Shown here piece by piece: positions 43,544 to 51,507 of a stretch of 64,000 nt of DNA. The DNA lies in NCBI GenBank assembly GCA_937898545.1, contig CALEJV010000004.1, positions 1 through 64,000 of the forward strand, given 5' to 3'. Within the stretch, counting starts at the first letter, position 1. Each line of letters opens with the position of its first letter. This stretch comes from an uncultured Candidatus Saccharibacteria bacterium. GTDB lineage: Bacteria; Patescibacteriota; Saccharimonadia; Saccharimonadales; Saccharimonadaceae. The notes under the pieces are model-generated. The model saw only the letters and a list, made by a program, of their open reading frames with translations, ran no database searches and was not told where the DNA came from. Made by a program: the position numbers and the translations under genes.

Positions 43544-45793
43544 ATGAGCGTTAGTTGGTTATTACTAAAAAAATCGGGCCGGCAATCGATGATGCGCCTG
43601 GGCCTCACGGCAGCAGCCATCTCGCTTGGAATCGTCATGCTGTGCTACATGGCCGCTGGGCTCAATGGCTTGGTGGGCCGCCAAAACCGGGCGATTATCT
43701 CAAGTACTATCTCTGCAGCCAGAGATACACCCCAAAAGCCACAAGCAACCGGCCAAGAGCCACTCAAAGCTGGTGGCATCGAGCGGGGCAACAAAGATGA
43801 ATGGCGAGGCAAGACGATTAGCGTCATCTCGCTGCAGGGCACTGAGAAGTCCGCCAAATTTGCCAAGATAGACACGCCAAAGGCAGGTGAATACTACCTC
43901 TCCAAGGGCTTAGCAGCGGCGATCGCCCAACACCCAGAGGACAAGATTCTCGAGCGCTTTGGCAATCTCACCACTAACCTTGGCACACTACCAGATGAGT
44001 ACTCTGCGAGCCCCGATGACCTGTACTTGGTCAAGGGTGTGAGTGCGGAGGAGGTTGAGAAGAGCAACCAATATGCTAAGAAAAATGGGCAGCCCAACTC
44101 CTACGCCGACGTCTACATTACCGATGTCAATGGCACAGCGCAGAGTGTTGCCTTCGACCCATTCTCGCTGATGATGCTGGTCGTGGGCGGATCGATCTTG
44201 CTCTTCCCAATTGTCACCTTCGTTGCTGTTGCTACGCAGCTGGGTGGGGCACAGCGCGAGAAGCGTTACGCCGCCCTGCGCCTCGTGGGTGCGACCAAGG
44301 GGCAAGTGGCCCGTGTGCTGCTGCTCGAGTCGCTGCTGGCCTCGCTGGCTGGTGTGGTGCTAGGTCTCGTTGTATTCACACTCACACAGAGCTCGCTTTA
44401 TGGTTTCTCCTATGGCGACATGCGTTTCTGGCCAGCTGATCTCGCGCTGCAGTGGTACCAGTATGTCGTCATTGTTGGCGTGACCCTTGGCCTGACGACG
44501 TATGTCAACTGGCGCCGGATGCGCAAGGCGCAGCTCTCGCCACTGGGCGTCTCGCGCTCAGCCGAAAAGGCAAAGAAGCTGCGGGTGTGGCGCGTCATCC
44601 CCCTGGCATTTGGCCTTAGTATCTTTGGCTGGATGGCGTCGAAGCCTGGGCACGACTGGATGGCTGAGCGAGCAAGTGAGAGCTCTACACCGACCCTCAT
44701 TCTCTTCGCAGCCTTCCTTAGTGTAATGTTTGGCCTGGTGCTGGCTGGTGGCTGGCTGACGAATAAAATTGCTCGCATCGTGGCACGCTATGCACGCAGT
44801 GGCTCGGCATTGATCGCGGGTAAGCGAATTGCCGTCCATTCGCAGGCTGTCTTCCGCAGTGTGAGTGGGGTAGTGCTGGCCCTCTTTGCGGGGAGCTTCT
44901 ACCTCTCGGCGGTGAGTGGTATTGATGCCCTCAACGCTTCATCGGTGGCCAACAACGGCTACTCGCAGCTGCGCAGCAACGCTGTAGCGATCACTTCGCA
45001 AGATCATACCTTGCAGCCGGATACTCAAAAAATCCTGAGCGAGCAGCCATACATCACCAATGTTGCCCCAATGTATCCTATTGCTGGTGACAATGGCCGC
45101 GTCCAAGCCCGTGCTATCCGTTGTAGCGACCTGGCGATCTACACCGAGCACAGCTGCCCCAGCGGTGCACAGGGTGATCACTATGCTTTGCTCGATTTCA
45201 ACGGTGCCGTCGTCAAGACCGTCTCGCTCGCCGAGCAGCCAGTCAATACTAATGGCCCCAAAGACTACCTCCTCACCGTTGCTCACAGCAATGATGTGGA
45301 GAAGGTGCGCGCCCTTGTCTATGCCCGCCAGACTCCGCAAGACTTCCTCTACATCCGCAGTGGGGACTTCGAGAAGCACCCGCAGATCAACCCGATCATC
45401 AAGAACTTCGCCGAGATGGCCTACGCCGGCATGGGTGTGACGCTCTTCGTGGCAGTGGCAAGCTTGATTGTCTCGACGATTGGTGGATTGTTTGAGCGGC
45501 GGCGCTCGCTCTACACGCTGCGCCTCGGTGGCATGCGCCTGGGCCAGCTCAAGCGCCTCATCATGACGGAGTCGCTGGTGCCACTACTGAGCGTCTCGCT
45601 CCTCTCGTGCGCCATTGGGGTGTGGGTTGGTACCGTCTTCATCACAACCTTCTCTGCATCACTTAAGCCGACGCTCTCGCCACTGTACTTCGGCATCGTT
45701 GGCGGAGGGCTCGTTGCTGCCATCATCGGTATCTACCTGGTGCTACCTATGGTGCGCAAGCTCACCGACCCAGAGGCAAACCAGACAGAGTAG
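43544..45793 (+). CDS. ABC transporter permease, FtsX/MacB-like
   Basis: A 749-residue permease with two FtsX domains: an N-terminal membrane helix, a large outer domain, three helices (SLMMLVVGGSILLFPIVTFVA and following), a fourth set in the middle (LILFAAFLSVMFGLVLAGGW), a second outer domain, and three C-terminal helices (AGMGVTLFVAVASLIVSTIGG, VPLLSVSLLSCAIGVWVG). RRRSLYTLRLGGMRLGQLKR is the coupling region. The ATG at 43544 follows GGAGG, one base after the ATPase stop. Probably exports a peptide, lipid or antibiotic. Confidence 0.9.
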   Translation: MSVSWLLLKKSGRQSMMRLGLTAAAISLGIVMLCYMAAGLNGLVGRQNRAIISSTISAARDTPQKPQATGQEPLKAGGIERGNKDEWRGKTISVISLQGTEKSAKFAKIDTPKAGEYYLSKGLAAAIAQHPEDKILERFGNLTTNLGTLPDEYSASPDDLYLVKGVSAEEVEKSNQYAKKNGQPNSYADVYITDVNGTAQSVAFDPFSLMMLVVGGSILLFPIVTFVAVATQLGGAQREKRYAALRLVGATKGQVARVLLLESLLASLAGVVLGLVVFTLTQSSLYGFSYGDMRFWPADLALQWYQYVVIVGVTLGLTTYVNWRRMRKAQLSPLGVSRSAEKAKKLRVWRVIPLAFGLSIFGWMASKPGHDWMAERASESSTPTLILFAAFLSVMFGLVLAGGWLTNKIARIVARYARSGSALIAGKRIAVHSQAVFRSVSGVVLALFAGSFYLSAVSGIDALNASSVANNGYSQLRSNAVAITSQDHTLQPDTQKILSEQPYITNVAPMYPIAGDNGRVQARAIRCSDLAIYTEHSCPSGAQGDHYALLDFNGAVVKTVSLAEQPVNTNGPKDYLLTVAHSNDVEKVRALVYARQTPQDFLYIRSGDFEKHPQINPIIKNFAEMAYAGMGVTLFVAVASLIVSTIGGLFERRRSLYTLRLGGMRLGQLKRLIMTESLVPLLSVSLLSCAIGVWVGTVFITTFSASLKPTLSPLYFGIVGGGLVAAIIGIYLVLPMVRKLTDPEANQTE

Positions 45794-45833
45794 GGAAACA
45801 GCACACTCAGCGCGTTGCTTCCTCGCATGGCAA

Positions 45834-45860
45834 AACACCTCCTTTTGTGGGGGTGTTTTT
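45834..45860 (+). terminator. Intrinsic terminator of the ABC operon
   Basis: AACACC (45834-45839) pairs with GGTGTT (45852-45857), extended by CC/GG, then T. Confidence 0.8.
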
Positions 45861-45926
45861 GCTGCATTATCATACGTAGTGCATCGCTATAGTATCGATT
45901 TTTTGCTCTGTCCACCCATCGATTGT

Positions 45927-45942
45927 TATACTAGATGTATTA
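45927..45942 (+). promoter_or_regulatory. Promoter -10 of the UDG gene
   Basis: TATACT at 45927-45932, nine bases, ATG at 45942; no ribosome site. Confidence 0.5.
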
Positions 45943-46559
45943 TGACCCATCCACTTGACCCATCCACGCCAGACCAAACCCAAGCCGCCCAGCTAGCGCA
46001 CCTCGCTGAGGAGATTATCGCCGCCAAGCTCTGCCCCGAGCTGGCTGCCCAGGCCACACAGCTGGTGCTGGGCGATGGCAACCCCAGTGCCGATATCGTT
46101 TTTGTGGGGGAAGCGCCCGGTAAGAATGAAGACCTGCAGGGCAAGCCCTTTGTGGGGGCAGCGGGGAAGTTCTTAGACGAAATGCTCGCCACAGCTGGCC
46201 TGGTGCGCAGCGATGTGTACATTACTAATATCGTTAAATATCGTCCGCCCAATAATCGCGACCCACTGCCGGAGGAGAAGCGCGTCTTTTGGCCGTATCT
46301 CATGCAGCAGCTCGATATTATCCAGCCAAAGGCAGTACTTACTCTTGGCCGGCACAGTGGTGGTGGGTTCATCCCCGATCTACGCATTAGCCGCGACCAT
46401 GGCCAGCCCCGCAAAGTACGCTTGCACGAGCGAGAGTTCGTCGTCATTCCGCTCTACCACCCAGCCGCTGCGCTATACAACGGTGCCATGCGCCAGACGC
46501 TCATCGACGACTTCGTCCAGGCAGTGGCGTATGTGCAGCAGGCGACGCAGGATAAATAA
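45942..46559 (+). CDS. Family 4-like uracil-DNA glycosylase lacking FeS cysteines
   Basis: A 205-residue glycosylase of the UDG superfamily. Motifs: VFVGEAPGKNEDLQGKPFVG (residues 54-72), NIVKYRPPNNR and the C-terminal HPAAALYN. These are those of the thermophile-type family 4, which holds a 4Fe-4S cluster on four cysteines. Here only C31 remains; the other three positions are L34, Y100 and W117. The enzyme could still excise uracil without a cluster. The frame is open further upstream, but the start at 45942 is the first after the promoter. Confidence 0.87.
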   Translation: MTHPLDPSTPDQTQAAQLAHLAEEIIAAKLCPELAAQATQLVLGDGNPSADIVFVGEAPGKNEDLQGKPFVGAAGKFLDEMLATAGLVRSDVYITNIVKYRPPNNRDPLPEEKRVFWPYLMQQLDIIQPKAVLTLGRHSGGGFIPDLRISRDHGQPRKVRLHEREFVVIPLYHPAAALYNGAMRQTLIDDFVQAVAYVQQATQDK

Positions 46560-46654
46560 TGAATACTCTAGAGATATATTCAGATGCATAGTGCCTCATA
46601 ATCAGTGATAGAGGAAGGGGTAAGAGGTACAACAAGGGCTTTGCCGCGCAAACG

Positions 46655-46686
46655 AAAAAGGTAAGCATTGTCGCAATACTTACCTT
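46655..46686 (-). terminator. Intrinsic terminator of the minus-strand gene
   Basis: AAGGTAAGCATTG and CAATACTTACCTT (46658-46686) pair with one mismatch; on the minus strand the stem is followed by TTTTT. Confidence 0.7.
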
Positions 46687-46710
46687 GGTATGCATATTTG
46701 CAAGAGCTGG

Positions 46711-47361
46711 TTAGGCGGCCTTCGTCTTGCCAGCCTCTGGTGCGGTCACGCCGTAGCCTTTGCGCTCGAGGAGCTCTTGAGCGGTTTGGAGCTCGGTGGC
46801 GACCTTGGCTTGCTCGTCGGCTTGCTTTTTCTTGGTGTTGTAGTCGGCCGTGGCTTGAGCAGTGGCATCGGCGACGTAGTCATCGAGTGTAAGCTCTTCT
46901 TTGGGCTGAGGGCCAACGCGGGTGAGGCCAGCTGGGCCATAGGGGCCAAAGCTTGCACGGCCGAGGTCGCGCTCGATCAGCTCGAGGTTGGAGCTGGGTA
47001 ATACCTGGAAGGGCTGGCCATTATACGAGCCATTGACAGGCACGCGGCGATGCTCTAGCTCAGAAAAAACACGCGATACCTCAAGCGCATGGCTGATGTA
47101 GTCGCGTGCACTGGTGCCGAGCTGTGCCTCACCAATCTCGACGGCGGTTACGTGCTGCAGCGCCTTTTGCAGGGTGGCAAGCTTGCTCTTGGTTGTATCA
47201 AGCTCACTCTGCGCGGTTGCTGACGTGGTGCGTTCAGTGTCGTCGGCAGGCTTTTGCCGGTAGGCGCTGCTATCGCGGATGGCAGGGTCAGACTGGCGCG
47301 TGGCTTGTCTGCGAGCTGCTTGGGTTGGCCATGGCAGGCCAGCTGCTTCTGGTTTTGGCAT
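46711..47361 (-). CDS. Hypothetical coiled-coil protein
   Basis: A 216-residue soluble protein. The N-terminal 45 residues are polar and disordered. Helical, coiled-coil-like segments lie at about 46-75 (SELDTTKSKLATLQKALQHV) and 170-200 (DYNTKKKQADEQAKVATELQ). A central part with LPSSNLELIERDLGRASFGP has no known match. It ends basic (APEAGKTKAA). GGAGGAAAC precedes the ATG; a -10-like TTATAC lies upstream on the minus strand. Confidence 0.68.
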   Translation of the reverse strand: MPKPEAAGLPWPTQAARRQATRQSDPAIRDSSAYRQKPADDTERTTSATAQSELDTTKSKLATLQKALQHVTAVEIGEAQLGTSARDYISHALEVSRVFSELEHRRVPVNGSYNGQPFQVLPSSNLELIERDLGRASFGPYGPAGLTRVGPQPKEELTLDDYVADATAQATADYNTKKKQADEQAKVATELQTAQELLERKGYGVTAPEAGKTKAA

Positions 47362-47679
47362 TGTGTTTCCTCCTCACCTCATTGGTATAACACTTATACT
47401 TATATATGATACTACAAATCGCCCCATTGTCATAATTGTGATATCGCTCATGCTTTAATAAAATAGGCTCATCTGAGGTAGGAAAAATAGAGTGAGTGGA
47501 GAGAATGTGAGAGGCAGCAAAGAGGAGGAGGGAGCTAGAGCGAGGGCGCACCAGGGAAAGCCCCACAGACCCACTATACTCATCGGTTATACGTTATTAC
47601 GACAGGCTTGCAATAGGGAGCAGCTTATGCTAATCTAGATACTAGATATCCATTATCAACAATCAAAGAAAGGAGGAGT
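47362..47679. other. Divergent intergenic region
   Basis: About 320 bases with the minus-strand promoter at the left, an AT-rich middle near 47400-47460, and purine-rich sequence. No gene is supported. Confidence 0.35.
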
Positions 47680-47725
47680 GAGGTGCTGCGCATGGTGGGC
47701 TGCATAGCACCTCGCATATAAAACT
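47680..47725 (+). promoter_or_regulatory. Ribosome site, short upstream frame and hairpin before rrf2
   Basis: AGGAGG at 47671-47676 is six bases before a GTG at 47683, which opens a 12-codon frame (MLRMVGCIAPRI) ending at 47721, five bases before the rrf2 ATG. rrf2 itself lacks a ribosome site. GAGGTGCT (47680-47687) pairs with AGCACCTC (47706-47713) over the same stretch. This may couple or switch translation of rrf2, or be an operator. Confidence 0.4.
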
Positions 47726-48169
47726 ATGAGATTATCAGGAGCAGTCGAGCAGGCCTGTTGCATTGTGATTTTGCTGGCGCATCCAGACCTGCGATCACCA
47801 GTGACGAACCAGAGCTTGGCAAGGCAAATGGGGGTGTCGCCAACGTATATTACTAAGGTAACGCGTAAGCTCGTAACGGCCCAGCTGATTACCTCGGCGA
47901 GGGGTGCGGGTGGTGGCTTTCGCCTGGCGCGGGCTAGTACGGAGCTGACGCTGTGGGATATCGTGGCAGCAGTCGAGGGGACGGAGAGCTTCGTCCAATA
48001 CCAAGGAGTGGCCGAGCGGATGTTTGCCCGCCAGGCGGATGGTAGCAAGATCAAACGCGGTGAGGTGAGCATCCTTGGTGCCTTCGATCGGGCTCAGGCA
48101 CGCTGGGCTGAGACGCTGCAGGGTGTGACATTGCACGATATTATTCGGGAGTTGGCTAACAATGGGTGA
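47726..48169 (+). CDS. Rrf2-family transcriptional regulator
   Basis: A 147-residue winged-helix protein: MRLSGAVEQACCIVILLAHP, NQSLARQMGVSPTYITKVTRKL (recognition helix), ITSARGAGGGFRLARASTEL (wing) and LTLWDIVAAVEG. The three cysteines that hold the IscR/NsrR cluster are absent, so it does not sense through FeS. It overlaps the YhgE-like gene by eight bases and probably controls it. Confidence 0.88.
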   Translation: MRLSGAVEQACCIVILLAHPDLRSPVTNQSLARQMGVSPTYITKVTRKLVTAQLITSARGAGGGFRLARASTELTLWDIVAAVEGTESFVQYQGVAERMFARQADGSKIKRGEVSILGAFDRAQARWAETLQGVTLHDIIRELANNG

Positions 48170-50270
48170 GAAGATGAAGCAAGCCATCCGGCGCCGCCGC
48201 AGCGTGATGGTCCAGGCCGAATGGCGGCACTTGCTGCAGAGCAAAACACTATTGGTGGCAGTGATAGCGCTAGCCTTTGTGCCGGTGATATATGCGGCGT
48301 TTTTCCTCAGCTCGGTGTGGGACCCGTATGGGCATACCGACCGACTGCCGATTGCCTTTGTGAATGAGGATAAGGGGGCGCAGATCAATGGCAAGGAGCT
48401 GCAGATCGGCCGGACAATGACTGAGTCTCTACGTAAGAGCAAGGCGCTTAAGTGGGAATTCGTCTCCAAGCAGCAAGCCGATGATGGCGTGCGCCGTGGT
48501 TATTACTACGCAGTAGTGACAGTGCCAGAGGATTTCTCACAGCGTGCGGCGTCACTTCGGCAGGACAAGCCGCAGCAAGCGGTGGTGTCGTATCAGCTGA
48601 CGCCAGCCAAGAATTACATTGGTGCAGTCATTAGCCGCCAAGCCGCGCAAAAAGTGAAGGAAACAGTGGCCGAGCAAGTGACCCAAACCTACCTCAAAGA
48701 GGTTGCAGTGGGTATTGGTGCAGTGGGTAATGGCATGGCGCAGGCTGGTGATGGTGCTGGGCGCTTGCACCAGGGGTCGGCACGGCTCCAAGCGGGTCTT
48801 ACTCACTATACCAATGGCGTTAGCCAACTGGCGAGCAAGCAGCAGACGCTGACGGCGGGCTTAGGGCGATTGCAGGCTGGTGCAACACAGGTCCAGCAGG
48901 GCACAGCGCAGCTGACTGGCCAGCTGCCAACGGCAGCCCAAGTGGCCCAGCTAACGGCTGGTATGCAGCAGATCAAACAAGGGGTGAATACACTCAACGC
49001 CCAAGTGGCTCAGCCATCACCAGCGGTGGCGGCTCAACAGGCAGCCGTAGCCCAAGATGCGCAGCGGGTGGTGGGTGCGCTCCAGGCAATGCAAGCACCA
49101 GCCGCGTCGGCTGGGGCGATCCTCCAAAAGACTAGCGCGCAGGCAGCTGCATCTGGCGGTAGCACGACCATCACACTACCCGAGCTGCAGACCTTGGCGA
49201 GTGCTCTGCAGCAGACCAAAGCCATTGCCGAGCAAACGCAGAGCTTGCTGGCCAACCTCGATACTCTTACCAAAACGCTTGCCGCTCAGCAGCAAACACT
49301 CAAGAACGGTGTGGCGGCGCTCAATACTGGCGTGGAGCAATTTACCCCACAAGCCACCACTGCCTTTGCGGGGTACAACACAGTGCGGGCTGGTAGCGAG
49401 CGGCTCCAGGCTGGTGCAGCACTGGTGGCAGGTAATCTCGCAACAGCTCAGCAGGGTAGTGGGCAACTGGCCCAGGGCGCAGCCACCTTGCAGCAGCACT
49501 CGAGTACGCTGGTGCAGGCAAGTAACCAGCTGGTGGATGGCTCGAGCACATTGGCACACAAACTGCAGACTGGTGCTGCTCAGGTAAAGCTCCTGCCAAC
49601 TAGCCCAGCGGCTCAGCAGCAGATGGCCACACCTGTGGCGAGCAGCGAACACAGTACTGGCAGTGTGCCAAATTACGGCTATGCCATGGCACCCTATATG
49701 CTCTCGCTAGCGCTCTTCGTTGGTGGGTTGGCTCTGACGACGATGTACCCAGTGCGCAAGACCTTCTCGCGCCAAGAAAATGCCTGGCGCTGGTGGCTGG
49801 CTAAGATGTCAGTCTTGGGGCTGGCTGCACTGGTGCAAGCGACGATTCTGATGCTGGTGCTAGTCTATGTGGTGGGTCTGCAGCCCGACCATCCGTGGCT
49901 GTTTGTTGCCACAAGCTACCTTGCTTCGCTTACCTTTATGTCGTTTATTACGCTGCTGGTAATGGTGCTGGATAACCCTGGCCGGCTGGTGGTAATGATC
50001 ATCATGGTGCTCCAACTAGCAGCGAGCGAAGGGATATTCCCCATCCAAACGGCCTCTGGTTTCTTCCAAGCTATCAACCCCTGGCTACCCATGACACACT
50101 CCATCATTGCTTATCGTCATGCGATCTCGGGTGGGGTAGATAGCGCGCTCTATATGCAGCACATGCTCATCTTGGCTGGCTTTGCGCTCGTGGCAAACGC
50201 GCTCCTCATTGGCTTCTTGGCCTGGCGTGGCACACGGCAGTTTGCTCATACGACGGTGGATGGAGATTAA
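48162..50270 (+). CDS. YhgE/Pip-type ABC-2 membrane protein
   Basis: A 702-residue membrane protein. An N-terminal helix (LLVAVIALAFVPVIYAAFFL) is followed by LPIAFVNEDKGA, typical of the YhgE/Pip family, and a long outer region (about 170-490) of alanine/glutamine-rich heptads with repeated LQAG and QLTxGxxQ-like units that should form coiled coils. Five membrane helices end the chain. Relatives include phage-infection protein Pip and type VII secretion ESAT-6-type partners in Gram-positives. No ATPase accompanies it. Confidence 0.88.
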   Translation: MGEKMKQAIRRRRSVMVQAEWRHLLQSKTLLVAVIALAFVPVIYAAFFLSSVWDPYGHTDRLPIAFVNEDKGAQINGKELQIGRTMTESLRKSKALKWEFVSKQQADDGVRRGYYYAVVTVPEDFSQRAASLRQDKPQQAVVSYQLTPAKNYIGAVISRQAAQKVKETVAEQVTQTYLKEVAVGIGAVGNGMAQAGDGAGRLHQGSARLQAGLTHYTNGVSQLASKQQTLTAGLGRLQAGATQVQQGTAQLTGQLPTAAQVAQLTAGMQQIKQGVNTLNAQVAQPSPAVAAQQAAVAQDAQRVVGALQAMQAPAASAGAILQKTSAQAAASGGSTTITLPELQTLASALQQTKAIAEQTQSLLANLDTLTKTLAAQQQTLKNGVAALNTGVEQFTPQATTAFAGYNTVRAGSERLQAGAALVAGNLATAQQGSGQLAQGAATLQQHSSTLVQASNQLVDGSSTLAHKLQTGAAQVKLLPTSPAAQQQMATPVASSEHSTGSVPNYGYAMAPYMLSLALFVGGLALTTMYPVRKTFSRQENAWRWWLAKMSVLGLAALVQATILMLVLVYVVGLQPDHPWLFVATSYLASLTFMSFITLLVMVLDNPGRLVVMIIMVLQLAASEGIFPIQTASGFFQAINPWLPMTHSIIAYRHAISGGVDSALYMQHMLILAGFALVANALLIGFLAWRGTRQFAHTTVDGD

Positions 50271-50298
50271 AATTAATGTGCTGCGAGGCATAGCACAG

Positions 50299-50328
50299 AG
50301 CCGGCTATGGTGAGGTAGCCGGCTTTTT
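50299..50328 (+). terminator. Intrinsic terminator of the rrf2 operon
   Basis: AGCCGGCTA (50299-50307) pairs with TAGCCGGCT (50316-50324), then TTTTT. Confidence 0.88.
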
Positions 50329-50436
50329 GCCTGCTAGCTTTGGGACTCGAATAGAACACATTTGACAGATATAGCAAATACAAAGTACTATAACGGTAAA
50401 TAGGTAGTTAGTAAAATAAAGCAGGAGGTGATGATA

Positions 50437-51345
50437 ATGAAGAAACCTTGGCAGAAAACAAGCAGTATGGAAGGGAGCTTTGCACGAAAACCGATTTTGA
50501 GCGAGACAAACTCGCGCATTACGTTAAGTAATGAGAGTGCTACTGATGATACCGATAAGAGAGATACGCTGCGGTTCTCGCTGAAGCAAAAGCTTGCCGC
50601 TCTGGCAGCCTTGCTTACTGCTATGAGTGGTTTTGCGTATTGTCATAATACAGCAGAAGCGCCCGTATCGAGCGAAACAGCCGCAACGGCTGAGCCATTT
50701 GAGCAATCGGGTCGTGAGGTAGAATTTACAACTCTTGATGGTGAAATCGATGTGAAGAAGGTCGACAGAGAAGTTCTGCACGGTATTACGACGCGATACA
50801 CCCAGCTGCAGGGCAAGACAAAGACAGATCGTTATATGGATGATTCTCTTGTGGCTCGCCAGACTGATAAGGGTAGGGGTATTGAGGAGATTATTGCAGC
50901 GAAGCGAGCTACCGTCAGCCATGATGGGCAAAATGTCGTCGTAACGACAGTGGCTCACAAACAAAAAGACACAACCACCGGCAAGACAACCACCCGAGAG
51001 GAGGTAACGCTGGAGACGCCACAAGAGCCAGGGGCTGCCCAGCCAGTTGGCGAGCTGACGACGGCAGAGCTGCTGCAGATCACAGGTAACACTGCCACAG
51101 AGGTCGTGGCGGCGAGTAGCTTCCGTCCAAGCGCCAATACTGACCCAAATGAGAAGCTGTACTACATACGGATGACGCGAACCACTGACGAGAATGGCGC
51201 ACCAACGTTTGCCATCGAAGAAGCACCGGCTAGTACAGAGAACCCTGATGACAGCAGCCCAAGTGATAGCGCATCATGGCAGCCAGCTCCCCAAGCGGAA
51301 ACAGGCGAAAATTTGAGCGATATGCTGCGATTTTGGTGTGTATAG
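50437..51345 (+). CDS. Hypothetical exported or membrane-anchored protein
   Basis: A 302-residue protein. After about 45 polar residues, a hydrophobic segment (KLAALAALLTAMSGFAYC, near 50-68) acts as a membrane anchor or lipoprotein-like signal. The outer part is Thr/Glu-rich, predicted beta, and the C-terminal 50 residues are disordered (ENPDDSSPSDSASW). No enzymatic motif. AGGAGG lies eight bases before the ATG at 50437; earlier GTG/ATG codons overlap that site. Confidence 0.65.
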   Translation: MKKPWQKTSSMEGSFARKPILSETNSRITLSNESATDDTDKRDTLRFSLKQKLAALAALLTAMSGFAYCHNTAEAPVSSETAATAEPFEQSGREVEFTTLDGEIDVKKVDREVLHGITTRYTQLQGKTKTDRYMDDSLVARQTDKGRGIEEIIAAKRATVSHDGQNVVVTTVAHKQKDTTTGKTTTREEVTLETPQEPGAAQPVGELTTAELLQITGNTATEVVAASSFRPSANTDPNEKLYYIRMTRTTDENGAPTFAIEEAPASTENPDDSSPSDSASWQPAPQAETGENLSDMLRFWCV

Positions 51346-51377
51346 ACAATACCATCAGCTTGTAGTGATACGAAGCA

Positions 51378-51404
51378 AAAGCCACCTCTCGCGAGGTGGC
51401 TTTG
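51378..51404 (+). terminator. Intrinsic terminator
   Basis: AAAGCCACCTC (51378-51388) pairs with GAGGTGGCTTT (51393-51403) around a TCGC loop. Confidence 0.75.
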
Positions 51405-51507
51405 ACACACCTTACTATCATCTGCTATAATACAATCACTTATTGAGGCTCTTAGCCTGTCTCTTATTAGTAGAACCAGAATAATGTATTAGAAGGAGTG
51501 AGATACA

